Assembly: GCA_019828595.1 (NCBI GenBank)
Contig: JAHQRK010000008.1
Location: 2,170,001-2,234,000, forward strand
DNA length: 64,000 bases
Source: Aphanomyces cochlioides
Lineage: Eukaryota > Oomycota > Saprolegniomycetes > Saprolegniales > Verrucalvaceae
Reading direction: 5' to 3'
In this document: one piece after another, positions 10,701 to 19,033 of the stretch
How the letters are laid out: every line of letters begins with the position of its first letter
Numbering within the stretch: position 1 is the first letter of the stretch
The notes under the pieces: generated by a model
Database searches by the model: none
The model's input: the letters and a program-made list of their open reading frames with translations, nothing else
What the model was told of the DNA's origin: nothing
Made by a program: the position numbers and the translations under genes

Positions 10701-11915
10701 TTCGTTGTGCGTGGCATGGAAGTCAAAGCTGAGGTCGGCGCGACGTTGTTTTATCTCTTGTTTACGTTCTTCATAGTTGGCTTTTGCGACCTCGAGCGCG
10801 TCATCGTTGATCCGTCGTTGTCGATGTTTCAATTGAGCTTGAAGCCACTGAATTTGAGCCGCTTGAAGTTCATTGCGCTGGTCGGTTATCAATCGAGCAT
10901 GATACTTCTGCAGGAACTTCTTCGTCCGATGTTTCCAACGGGACCACAGTGATCCTGGCTCCTGAGATGCTCTCAACTCATTGAGGAGTGCATCCGCTTC
11001 ATTTTTGATGGCTTCTCTTACTTCTGAGATGGTCATCAATTCTTTTGGTAATTTCCAATAGCTCTTCTGGCGCTTAATTTGGATAGGTTGAAGCTCCACG
11101 AAGTGCCAAAGGTGGTCGGTGTCTGCTGTGGGTTCGAAGTATTCCGTTGTACGAACCCAGCTAGATAAGATTGGATCCAGCAGAATGTAATCCAGCCGAT
11201 TGAGTCTTTGAGGTGACGAATAAACCCTTCGTGTAGGATTGTAGCTGCGCCAAGCGTCCACGACATTGAGCTCTTGGATCCAAGCAAAGCAAGATTGTCG
11301 GTGAGTGTGATGATTTGAAACTTCTGACCCCCTGGAATCAAGGTCTCTGTCCATTGGAAGGTTGAAGTCACCCAAGACGACATGCCTAGAGTTGAGCGGA
11401 AAATTTCGCGGCAAGGAATTGAAGAACGCGTCACGTTCATTGTCTTGCACTGGCGCGTATATATTGTGGTAATAAATCGGATCATCACCCCACATAGAGC
11501 TAACCACCATGTAGCGATCCTCGATGTCGTATTGGGTTTCGTGGTGAAGATGTTCGAAACCCGGCACTGTGGCTTGGAAGACCATCGCAACACCACCTGA
11601 GCGGTATTGCTCCACTTGGTCGGAATTTTGTCGATGGTCGTTTGAAGCAAGGAAGTACTGGTCTTTGCCAAGAGCATGCGTCAAGTGGAATTGGAACTTG
11701 TCGAATTGCACGATACCAGCAAATTTGGTCTCTTGTAAGCCGACAATGTTGTACCTCGAGATCATGGAATTTACAAGGAAGTTTCCACTATCTCTCGATA
11801 CACCATTGATATTGGCTGTGGCGATAGATAACTTGGATAGCGAAGAGTTTGGAAAGGATGGTTGCGTTGAGTTTGTTGGTGGATTGTTTGGGTGTGTTTG
11901 TGGTTGACCTTGCAC
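7773..11915 (-). CDS. LINE C ORF2: APE-type endonuclease / reverse transcriptase / zf-RVT
   Basis: 1380 residues counted from a GTG at 11915. It nicks the tRNA target and copies the element RNA by target-primed reverse transcription. N-terminal endonuclease: NING 35-38, Glu62 (LQETK), IYAP ~152, GDFN 182-185, RLDY 240-243, DH 267-268. RT: NYRPI ~565, FLDFEKAYD 633-641, GVKQGDPLS 691-699, FADD 737-740. C-terminal zf-RVT knuckle C1221/C1225/H1233/C1238 (CYERETKQHLFMDC). No RNase H is seen. The frame opens at 12020, inside ORF1, but contains no ATG before the endonuclease motifs (first Met is residue 51), so translation by ORF1-coupled recoding or non-AUG initiation is implied. Confidence 0.93.
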   Translation of the reverse strand: MQGQPQTHPNNPPTNSTQPSFPNSSLSKLSIATANINGVSRDSGNFLVNSMISRYNIVGLQETKFAGIVQFDKFQFHLTHALGKDQYFLASNDHRQNSDQVEQYRSGGVAMVFQATVPGFEHLHHETQYDIEDRYMVVSSMWGDDPIYYHNIYAPVQDNERDAFFNSLPRNFPLNSRHVVLGDFNLPMDRDLDSRGSEVSNHHTHRQSCFAWIQELNVVDAWRSYNPTRRVYSSPQRLNRLDYILLDPILSSWVRTTEYFEPTADTDHLWHFVELQPIQIKRQKSYWKLPKELMTISEVREAIKNEADALLNELRASQEPGSLWSRWKHRTKKFLQKYHARLITDQRNELQAAQIQWLQAQLKHRQRRINDDALEVAKANYEERKQEIKQRRADLSFDFHATHNETATSHFFRKPQSSRYAVPIVECYDSEGNITDIPEEIHQAFNNHWSAVMTDDDVVSNRNTEELNSFLEVLERELSEDESASLDIPVTAAELAQSIRTMNPHKSPGIDGFPACFYQVDSLLFGEILRIVFQDRSRKGSLLDFQRWSAISLLFKGGNRRNPANYRPIALIPVEVKVLSRALAYRLSHVLPSIIQPEQNGFVKGRRIHDHVIFLQDLQHYCTIFSEEAYAMFLDFEKAYDRVNHNFMYQVLQKFNVGDNFINWIKLLYKDTKVSLNINGELTQPFHPTRGVKQGDPLSSMLFVMTIEPLAQLLRNHPERGFAFSNAEGGIASVLLFADDTTLVSGSLVDLEAQLQLVDKFCRHSGAKLNRSKSKVLTLDSKQPVVHHPRLNMVPSGFPVKYLGIHLGHNLDPNLQIKTITDKFYKSFTTWACRARTIKGRRLLVNTMLLSQLWHYTMVLPIQDSTIQQWQSMVNKFVLSRRTQTTEKYLALAAGGLVHDPKIGLKVPHIASTIRKQRLIRLQLLVKEEHDTSQSWAILPSDRLRRCMSPYSRNDRWDFLVYHPSLNNKLVQRNLLSPLWQDIWKHWAKIPMTAKTPHEPTIHQMIQMPIWLSSHPLFQVSGREGTSSLAIKLKNHRDWYRHLARSGFQSLQDFLTPTRTWPTYDEFKAMMTALEDDFVDDSPIPTSFQHFYKLLTSMATDVWTQADVPVAGAVPRSPEQQSFIVFRHNEQDIPFCSWTAKILKQITFHAPPMTKKHPLETSMRPDKKTISVYLSRYVKPLSKIVTPVQADVWFRAIYDILPVSDKFRFMESAHPNAVQCCYPQCYERETKQHLFMDCRRIRSVWLPHREAWGPFGVRFSWDWIENLDSFQVARRWSSHKDLLHQLWFMLMCTILHLLWTHRNRVKFDNAPTPYIPALNDIAFTFWSSNVRRWLRQNNDEQTLQTVNRILVVLKRQTQYKEYFKRHTKAFASHGRGGSTS

Positions 11916-11919
11916 AACA

Positions 11920-11936
11920 GCCGCGAGGACTTTAGT
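11920..11936 (-). promoter_or_regulatory. Candidate translational recoding site, C ORF1/ORF2 junction
   Basis: Sense sequence ACTAAAGTCCTCGCGGC contains the ORF1 stop TAA. The same block occurs at the A junction (GCTAAGGTGGTCGCGGC) and the B junction (GCTAAAGTGGTCGCGGC), although the families are otherwise diverged. ORF2 is +1 relative to ORF1 in all three. Proposed role: +1 frameshift at the stop, or termination-coupled reinitiation; inference. Confidence 0.5.
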
Positions 11937-14625
11937 ACAAGAGGATGTGTCGGCGCTGCAGACGGGTATTGTCCTGGCCGACGAATGCCATTGACGAGTT
12001 GTTTGTAGGTTGATATGCGTCTAGGCTGAGTTGCCAGATCCACGAAGTCATTTCCGTTTTGCACAAGTGGTGCAATTCCTCTGCGAATTGTTGTCCAAAC
12101 GACGATTTCAACAGCGCCCAGAGCGTATTCGATGCAAGCATCCTTACATGCTTGGTTGGGAGCCACTCAACGGGTTGGCGTGTGAGGTAAAGTAGCCAAA
12201 TGTCATTCTTGAAGACTAACGGTGCTTGGACAGAGAGCCATAACTCGAATGCTGAGAGGGCGTCTTCGACGTGCTCAGATGAAAAGGCTGGATGGTTTGC
12301 GGCGTCCTTGAAGAACTCGGGAGAGTTTGAGATTTCTTCAAGTCGTGACCACCGTGGGTGTTCCTGGAACGTAAATTTGAACCCGTTGGTGAATGAATCC
12401 ACTAAAGGAAGTTGAGTCGCGGCAATCCATCGATGCCAGGTATGCATTCGGACGACTTTGGAGTATTCATGGTACGAATTGATAGCGAGTTTGGTGAGCA
12501 CGACGTTCATGCTTTGAGGTTGCGTGTGGATTATCTTCCACAAAGAGTCCACATTGCACCGTCGGATCGAATCGACTACATCAAGTTCTGTTCCTGAGTA
12601 GTCTGTGGTTGCGATGACTTGAGTGTGTTGCTCGAAGGAGGTTCCGTCTTCAGCACTTTGTTGCAGGACATTCATGAACTCTTCCATGGTAAGGTTGTCT
12701 GGATGCCAGTCGAGTTTGTTGCTAACGACGTGTTGCTTCTTGACGTAGGCAGACTTCATGGCCGCTACGTCGGTGGGGAGTTTGTTGACTTTTGGTATGT
12801 ACACTCGAGTTGAAACATCTTGATGTATTTCAAGTGTGCGTGTGCTGGCCTCGATTTGATTGAGGACATCGAAGAAGTTGTCGGATGCCCACGACTTGAC
12901 AGTCGGCGATGACTGCTGAACTGCCGTTCTCTTCTTGCGTCGTGGTGCTTCAAATCCGTCTTCTTCGCCGGTCTGACTTGTGTTTCTCTTGGTAGATTTG
13001 GCATCGACTTCCATCTCTTCTCCCTTATCAGCGTTGCGGCCATCAAGGGAGGAGGTGCTGTCGTTCGTTTGTTGATTGGGATCATTATTGGATTCCTCGA
13101 CTTCCATTTCCTCGGCTTGTTCCTCCTGCTGAGGTTCTTCCGTTTGGTTGGAGCCTTGGTGCAACTCCTCGACTTCCATTTCCTCGCCTTGTTCCTCCTG
13201 CTGAGGCTTAGCTGCTTCGCGGGGTGGCTGGTCGTCGGTCTTTGGACGCTTGGGTTGTTGTTGCGATTCTGATTCTTCTTCCTTGTGGGGACTTGACGGC
13301 TGTGAAGCCATAGATTCCACGAGTTGGTCAAGATCCAAGCAATGAGGAGAACGCGCGCCCGTACGTTGGCTTGACTTTTCGTAGTCTTTGACGAAGACAT
13401 TGTAGGTTACGCCGTCCATGCGCAATTGATCGGTGGCGTGTCCGTTAACAATGAGTTGATTAGGAGCGGTTGACTCCAAGAAGTAAACCCTCCACACATT
13501 CGACTGGCACGTGATATTGGGTAAATGTTGACGGTACGCTTGAAAGACTGGTTTTGTCTTGAGTCGCTTCAATAGGCGAAACAGTTTGTCCGTATCAAAG
13601 TTGAAACGGATACCAACAATATCCATGAAGTAAAGTGCATCCATTGGGTCCTTTGGCGCTTTTGATCCTCCCGAGAAGTGACGCGGCGTCTTGTTGGTTG
13701 TGGCTGTCGAGAATGGGTACGACTTGCCATAGATGGAGATCTCTTGACCTTCCAATTCAGAGCGAACGAATGGCGACGTGATAGACACCACGATATCACC
13801 ATCGCGTGCCTTGTTGAGTTGAACAAACTCGAGCAAGAGGTGAGCCCAAGAAGCCTGGGCGTTCTCCTTGAAGATTGCGGCAATGAGTTTCTCATTGGAG
13901 AACTCGCGGTCTTTGAACGCGTCGCCCGTTTTGATCCACACTGTGGCGGTAGCTGTTTTTGGTTTCGAAGGTGTGGCGTCTGAAATGACTTGTAGGACTT
14001 CATCCTCGTCAGCTTCTTCGTTGCGAGCAAGTTGCATCAACTTGTCGAGATACTCGGTCGTCGGGCGGGTCAAGACGGTCTTCACCCGCTCCGTAGTAGG
14101 TTTCCCTACCCCTTTGCGTAACAAATCCGCATAGGTCAATTTTTGAGGTGCTGGTTGCACGACACGTGGCGGAGTTCCTTCGGGGTCCGAGAGGTCGACA
14201 TGGAGTCGAGTGCCAGGTGCGTTGTTCGAAGGAGTTGGTGGTGATGTTTCTTCATTAGGTGGCGAGTCATTTGAGCCAGGAGCGCTCATTGCGGCTTCAG
14301 CAGCGCGAGCGAGCGGCGCATCGTCTCGGTTGTGAGACTCGGCGGTTGGCTCGGGACTTGGAACGTTTCGAGCGTTCGAGTCGGTGGAAGGTTCCAGTGA
14401 TTCACGACAGTCGTTTGGAGGCTGCGACAAGTGATCAGCATCCTCACGAGAGTCCAAAGAGGTGCTCGCGACGAGCGGTGGTTCGGTCATCGGCGCATCG
14501 ACAAGAGGTGCAAAGGACGAGGTTTCATCGTGGTGATTGTTTTCATTAGGCATGCGACCATAAGAATCTTCAAAGACGCGAGCGCTGGGAGCATTGGCGG
14601 TAGCTGACGTGGCGGTGGACGACAT
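11932..14625 (-). CDS. LINE C ORF1 protein (putative RNA-binding / RNP component)
   Basis: 897 residues from a genuine ATG 82 nt inside the element 5' end. No named domain is recognised. The N terminus is Ser/Pro/Thr-rich. A central region ends in WRVYFLESTAPNQLIVNG, which aligns by eye with RYRLYFEGTSVP of A ORF1. Next comes a Gln/Glu-rich acidic part with three EEMEV repeats and a basic PRRKKRT cluster. A later block (SWASDNFFDVLNQ ... IPKVNKLPTD) aligns with SWISPNMFEALDE ... VPKLDVSDD of A, so the three ORF1s are homologous. LINE ORF1 products usually bind element RNA; that role is inferred. It ends in TAC TAA within the conserved junction block. Confidence 0.85.
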   Translation of the reverse strand: MSSTATSATANAPSARVFEDSYGRMPNENNHHDETSSFAPLVDAPMTEPPLVASTSLDSREDADHLSQPPNDCRESLEPSTDSNARNVPSPEPTAESHNRDDAPLARAAEAAMSAPGSNDSPPNEETSPPTPSNNAPGTRLHVDLSDPEGTPPRVVQPAPQKLTYADLLRKGVGKPTTERVKTVLTRPTTEYLDKLMQLARNEEADEDEVLQVISDATPSKPKTATATVWIKTGDAFKDREFSNEKLIAAIFKENAQASWAHLLLEFVQLNKARDGDIVVSITSPFVRSELEGQEISIYGKSYPFSTATTNKTPRHFSGGSKAPKDPMDALYFMDIVGIRFNFDTDKLFRLLKRLKTKPVFQAYRQHLPNITCQSNVWRVYFLESTAPNQLIVNGHATDQLRMDGVTYNVFVKDYEKSSQRTGARSPHCLDLDQLVESMASQPSSPHKEEESESQQQPKRPKTDDQPPREAAKPQQEEQGEEMEVEELHQGSNQTEEPQQEEQAEEMEVEESNNDPNQQTNDSTSSLDGRNADKGEEMEVDAKSTKRNTSQTGEEDGFEAPRRKKRTAVQQSSPTVKSWASDNFFDVLNQIEASTRTLEIHQDVSTRVYIPKVNKLPTDVAAMKSAYVKKQHVVSNKLDWHPDNLTMEEFMNVLQQSAEDGTSFEQHTQVIATTDYSGTELDVVDSIRRCNVDSLWKIIHTQPQSMNVVLTKLAINSYHEYSKVVRMHTWHRWIAATQLPLVDSFTNGFKFTFQEHPRWSRLEEISNSPEFFKDAANHPAFSSEHVEDALSAFELWLSVQAPLVFKNDIWLLYLTRQPVEWLPTKHVRMLASNTLWALLKSSFGQQFAEELHHLCKTEMTSWIWQLSLDAYQPTNNSSMAFVGQDNTRLQRRHILLY

Positions 14626-14707
14626 ACTTCACTTCACTTGGGAGGCGGGAGGGGTACCTTACTTGAACTGACTACTGACTTGAGTGGTTGACGGCAAAAG
14701 TAAAAGT

Positions 14708-14721
14708 GCTCCTATGGCTCA
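14708..14721 (+). repeat. tRNA-Met stub / target-site duplication
   Basis: tRNA nucleotides 1-14 between full-length C and full-length A. Base -1 is T, supplied by the C element's own 5' end. Confidence 0.95.
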
Positions 14722-14878
14722 CTGCAATGGGGAGGTATATTAATAGACTTTCAATATCTACTAATACTAATATTGCCTACTAACGGCTCATCCCACTTCC
14801 AAATGCTTCAGCAGATTTTCTACTTTGGGCTTTGGAGTACAGCGATTTTTGACTTGTTGAATAAATACTTGGGGCTTG

Positions 14879-17800
14879 TTAATTTGGGGCTGAAGGTTGG
14901 AGCGCGAGCAAAGTCGGGTACTTGGCTACCAGTGGGCGATAGACAGGTTGTCTATGCAAAGTATTGATTGCTGATATTGCTTCCACTCGTTGAGGGCTGT
15001 CAACTTCTTGGAGGCGAAGCCATCTGCGGATCGATGCATGCCATCGGATGAAGCTGACTTCTTGCCAAATTTCTGGCGGAGGCGGCTTCTTCGATTCGAA
15101 CTTGGCGGCGTTGTGCGTTGTCCAAATATAGTGAAGGTTGGAAGCACACAGAAGAGCCCAGAGCACAAACAGTATGTCTTGAAGCTGGCTACCGCGTTCG
15201 TTGACTTGAAAGCGGTCGATGTTGGTGATGGCAGTCCAATCGAAATTGACACCGAAGCATCGCCAAGCGGTCGCGTGAAAACGCCAAAGGGGATACACGC
15301 GAGAGCAGGTGTGGAAGGCGTGGTGTTGGTTCTCCGGTGCGTCGCAATTGGTATAGACACAGCAAATTACGTCTGGCTGCTGAGGTTGCAAGTAGAACAA
15401 GCGCGAGTTGACAGGCAGCATGTTGAACAACAGTCGAAACCAAACGTCGCCATGGAGGGGAGGCGGCCAACGGCATGTTTTGCGGATGAGTCGCACGTAG
15501 GTCGCAATATCTTGTTGCTCGACGCGGGACGATGTCGCCACTGGGTGCGGTTTTCCATCCGAAGGGGCGTGATGCGCCAAACGTGATACGAGTCGCTTGG
15601 GCCAACGCTCGAAGGATAGCAATTGATCTTTGAAAAGTGCCTTGAAAGGGTGACTTGTTGTATCGATATCGGTCAAAGCAGTTCCAGTTCGAACGCCAGA
15701 CGTGCGGAGGACTTGGTCGAATATCTTGGTGAGGTGGCTATAAACTTGACCAGCACGTTCGGGTGCTGCAAATCCCATCGCGCCGTTCGCTTGTAACGTC
15801 ACTTGTGCCGCACGGTTGTTGGATGACAGTCGATCAATAAACGCAGCTCTTGTAGGCCATGTCCCTTGCCGTGTCAAGAAGTCTTTGAGGCAGTGGAAAC
15901 CGTTTTGAGACGCATGTCTACACCATCGACGACACAGAGCAGTCTTCACGACATTTGATGTAGCACCCGCAGGACCAACTTGCAGAGCGGGGTAGGATGT
16001 CAGCCACACGGGGAGGTTCAAAAGTTCTTCGAGGCTTGGTGGCGAAGCGGTTCGCTTGGCCATAGGTGTGGCGGCCCATTGATGCCAAATGTCGTGCCAA
16101 AGAGGATGCAGCTCCCACAAAAACAACCACTTGGAGCTGTGGTTGGGGAAGTACGTGAGAAAGTCGAACGGGTGGGTGTCGCGATACAGCTTGTTCATGA
16201 CACGGGAAAATTGTCTCTTGACAAGCAACTTCCATGGGGCAAATGTGTTGGGTGAATTGGGCTGCATCAAGAGTTGGAGCCGCAGCAGTCGCTGAGTCCG
16301 AAGCTTCGAAGCCACATGCGGAATACCGAGGCCGAGTTTTTGATCGAACTGCCACTTGCGGCAAATAGTTGAGCGATGATGGTCGGTGATTTGCGTCTTC
16401 CGACCAAGGATGTACTTGTTGACCATTCTTTGCCAAACGGCAACCATCGTTGGAGGCACATACACTGCAGCCGTGACATGCCATAACAACGACAACAACA
16501 TGGTCGATACGATGAGTTTGCGGCCTTGGATGGTTCGCGCACGACTTCCCCACGTTTGAAACGCAGCCAGAAACTTGTCGTTCAGTTGCTGGACTTGAAA
16601 ATCGCGCGGCAGTCGGTGGCCAAAGAGAATACCAAGGTATTTCACTGGCTTCTCGCTCGGCAAGACGTTCAAGAGGCCACCATCGTCGATGTCTTCGATA
16701 TCGAGATTGTTGTTGAGCGCCAAAGTCATGCACTTGGCAACGTTGAGACGAGCTCCAGACACAGAGCAAAAGTCTTCGACAATTGCCATTTGCTCGACCG
16801 CCGCTTGGAGGGATGACGAGAGTAGAGTCGTGTCGTCGGCAAAGTAGATGCTCGTCAGTGAGTCTCCATTTGGAAGGGGAATACCAAAATCAGGAGATCC
16901 GCGTAGCATTTCGCCGAGTGGCTCGAGGTAAAGTACGAAGAGCATGCACGATAGGGGGCAACCTTGCTTGACTCCGCGGGTAGGCCGTATGGTAGGGCCA
17001 AGACCGTCGTTGAAAATGATCTGGACCAGAGGCGTATTGTAAAGCAACTGAACCCAAGACACAAATGTGGGACCGATGTTCATCTCCTTGAGTACGTCGA
17101 AGAGAAAGCCTTGGTCAACCATATCGTATGCCTTGGAAAAGTCGAGAAACGTCGCGTAGTAGTCGTGGTCTTCATTGGTACAGAAAGTCTGCAATGCTTG
17201 TACCAGCATCACGTGGTCGTGCAAGCGACGGCCAGGGACAAAACCAGCTTGGCTTGGGTGAGCGAGGTATGGGGCAACTTGTGCAAGACGGTAGGCCAGC
17301 GCCCGCGATAGAATCTTGACTTCAACCGACATGAGAGTAATCGGCCGATAGTTGCCAGGGTCGCCTCTGTCTCCAGCCTTGAACAAGAGCGCCACTGCAC
17401 TTCGGCGTTGTTGGAGCAGGAGGTGACCGTGATGGGTGAGTTGGTAGTTGAACACCTTGAGCAGGATTTGGGCGAATACGTCCGGGGAGACTTGAAAGAA
17501 AGCTGCAGGCCAGCCGTCTGAACCAGGAGACTTGTTCGGGTTCATAGACTTGAGCGCGCCGCACAGGTCTTCCGCCGTGAGAGGACTTTCCAGAGCGTCG
17601 CGCTGTTCTTGAGTGAGACGTCGAGTAATGGCTCGAATGATAGCTCGGCGACGGGCCCGATTCAACGGTGGTTGGTCTCTTGGAGTGACCATGATGTTTT
17701 TCCAATGAGACGTAAAACCAGCCTTGACTTCAGACGGGTCAGTCGACGTTACACCGTTGATTGTCACGGACGAGAGCGGCACTTTGATCCCCTTGGGTCG

Positions 17801-19033
17801 ACGAAAAAAGTGACTGGTACCTCGCTCGTTGACGTTGGCGTGAAAGTCGAATTGCTGATCCAGGTTGAACTGTCGGTACTCGCTGCGGGCAGTGTCAAGG
17901 GCTTGACGGGCGGTATTAACAATGGATGTCTCAACGAGTCCCATGTCGAATGCTCGGCGGGAAGTAAGCCACTTCATCTTGAGGCTGTTGAGTGTGTACT
18001 TCATCGAGTCAATGTACTGGCGATGACTGACTTGGAGACGCTTCTTCATTCTCTTCAACCAGCCGTACCACTTTGCGCCAAAGTTTTGAGTGTCGTCTGC
18101 GCGCATCTCGTCCAAAAGTTGATTGGCTTCGGCCTTGATCGCTGCGACTACTTGAGGGTTCTTTAAGAGCTCACGGGGGAGGCGCCAGTAACTTCGGTCG
18201 GGAGCTCGCTGCTCGCAGGAGAGGACCACTTTGTGTTCCATGTGGTCGCCTGCAAAGCTGCTTGGGGAATAGCTTGAACGTGCGTACGTTTGAGCGACGA
18301 TATCTTGGTCCACAAACAGGTAGTCGAGGCGGTTGCTTCGACCAGGGCCGCTGTAAACGCGCTCGTTGGGGTGGTGCATCCTCCACGCATCGATAACACC
18401 AAGTGCTGAAAGCCAGGCAATGCATTCCGCCTTACCAGCGTTGTGGTCTTGGCGAGGTCGAGTCGCGTCCAGATGCTCTTCCAGGGGTAAGTTGAAATCG
18501 CCTCCGACAAAGTGAATGCTGTCGTCTTCAAAGTCGCGAGGCAGATCGTCGAAAAACGGTGCTCGAGAGTGAGCGATAACCGGGGCATAGACGTTGTGAA
18601 AGTACACAGGAACGCCGTCCCACTGAGTTCGAACAACCATGTATCTTCCAGGTCGGTCATGGGTGGTCAAGTGTTGCAGGTCGAGGAATCCAGGCATGGA
18701 TCCATGGAAATACGATGCCACACCGCAGCGCCGATTGTTGAGTGAGTCGACGCGATCAGTGCGGAGATCGTTGGTGAAGAGCTTGTATTTGCCAACGCCT
18801 ACTTCGTTGTTGAGGTGGAGTTGGAAGGTTTCGAGATGTTTGATGTTATTGATTTTGGTTTCTTGAAAGAAAACGGCTTGGGTCGGAATTTGGAGTCGCC
18901 GCGCCACAAGATGTCCGTTGTCTTTCAGCCCATTGAGGTTGGCAGTGGTCAGTTCGAGTATGGGGAACTTGGTGAAGAGACCGGCCGCGACCACCTTAGC
19001 CACGGAACGCGACAGACGTTGCGTTCGCAACAT
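14879..19033 (-). CDS. LINE A ORF2: APE-type endonuclease / reverse transcriptase / zf-RVT
   Basis: 1384 residues from an ATG lying inside the end of ORF1. Endonuclease: NLNG 32-35, Glu58 (FQETK), VYAP 148-151, GDFN 178-181, RLDY 235-238, GDH 262-264. RT: NYRPI 561-565, FLDFSKAYD 629-637, GVKQGCPLS 687-695, FADD 731-734, then KYLGILFGHRL. The zf-RVT knuckle is C1225/C1230/H1238/C1243. There is no RNase H. All catalytic residues are present. Its reading frame overlaps ORF1 by 38 nt in +1 register. ORF1 of the same element is broken, so retrotransposition would need ORF1 protein from another copy. Confidence 0.95.
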   Translation of the reverse strand: MLRTQRLSRSVAKVVAAGLFTKFPILELTTANLNGLKDNGHLVARRLQIPTQAVFFQETKINNIKHLETFQLHLNNEVGVGKYKLFTNDLRTDRVDSLNNRRCGVASYFHGSMPGFLDLQHLTTHDRPGRYMVVRTQWDGVPVYFHNVYAPVIAHSRAPFFDDLPRDFEDDSIHFVGGDFNLPLEEHLDATRPRQDHNAGKAECIAWLSALGVIDAWRMHHPNERVYSGPGRSNRLDYLFVDQDIVAQTYARSSYSPSSFAGDHMEHKVVLSCEQRAPDRSYWRLPRELLKNPQVVAAIKAEANQLLDEMRADDTQNFGAKWYGWLKRMKKRLQVSHRQYIDSMKYTLNSLKMKWLTSRRAFDMGLVETSIVNTARQALDTARSEYRQFNLDQQFDFHANVNERGTSHFFRRPKGIKVPLSSVTINGVTSTDPSEVKAGFTSHWKNIMVTPRDQPPLNRARRRAIIRAITRRLTQEQRDALESPLTAEDLCGALKSMNPNKSPGSDGWPAAFFQVSPDVFAQILLKVFNYQLTHHGHLLLQQRRSAVALLFKAGDRGDPGNYRPITLMSVEVKILSRALAYRLAQVAPYLAHPSQAGFVPGRRLHDHVMLVQALQTFCTNEDHDYYATFLDFSKAYDMVDQGFLFDVLKEMNIGPTFVSWVQLLYNTPLVQIIFNDGLGPTIRPTRGVKQGCPLSCMLFVLYLEPLGEMLRGSPDFGIPLPNGDSLTSIYFADDTTLLSSSLQAAVEQMAIVEDFCSVSGARLNVAKCMTLALNNNLDIEDIDDGGLLNVLPSEKPVKYLGILFGHRLPRDFQVQQLNDKFLAAFQTWGSRARTIQGRKLIVSTMLLSLLWHVTAAVYVPPTMVAVWQRMVNKYILGRKTQITDHHRSTICRKWQFDQKLGLGIPHVASKLRTQRLLRLQLLMQPNSPNTFAPWKLLVKRQFSRVMNKLYRDTHPFDFLTYFPNHSSKWLFLWELHPLWHDIWHQWAATPMAKRTASPPSLEELLNLPVWLTSYPALQVGPAGATSNVVKTALCRRWCRHASQNGFHCLKDFLTRQGTWPTRAAFIDRLSSNNRAAQVTLQANGAMGFAAPERAGQVYSHLTKIFDQVLRTSGVRTGTALTDIDTTSHPFKALFKDQLLSFERWPKRLVSRLAHHAPSDGKPHPVATSSRVEQQDIATYVRLIRKTCRWPPPLHGDVWFRLLFNMLPVNSRLFYLQPQQPDVICCVYTNCDAPENQHHAFHTCSRVYPLWRFHATAWRCFGVNFDWTAITNIDRFQVNERGSQLQDILFVLWALLCASNLHYIWTTHNAAKFESKKPPPPEIWQEVSFIRWHASIRRWLRLQEVDSPQRVEAISAINTLHRQPVYRPLVAKYPTLLALQPSAPN

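Larger units (their letters stand above)
5431..14707 (-). mobile_element. Family C LINE, full length (9.28 kb)
   Basis: Complete third family. The 5' UTR is 82 nt, ORF1 (11932-14625) and ORF2 (7773-11915) are intact, and the 3' region is unusually long (5431-7772). The 3' terminus (GTGTACAATCGCG on the + strand) joins tRNA nucleotide 14 without poly(A). The 5' terminus reads ACTTTTACTTTTGCC in sense, resembling the A/B terminus AGTTTCCAATTTGCC. The proteins are clearly diverged from A and B, yet the insertion site is identical. It is followed by a stub whose -1 base is now T, the element's own first base. Confidence 0.93.

Noticed and set aside
15918..16769. 283-codon ORF overlapping LINE A ORF2, repeated in each long A copy
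   Set aside because: It is in an alternative frame of the same strand as ORF2, is present only because the copies are near identical, and shows no domain; shadow ORF.
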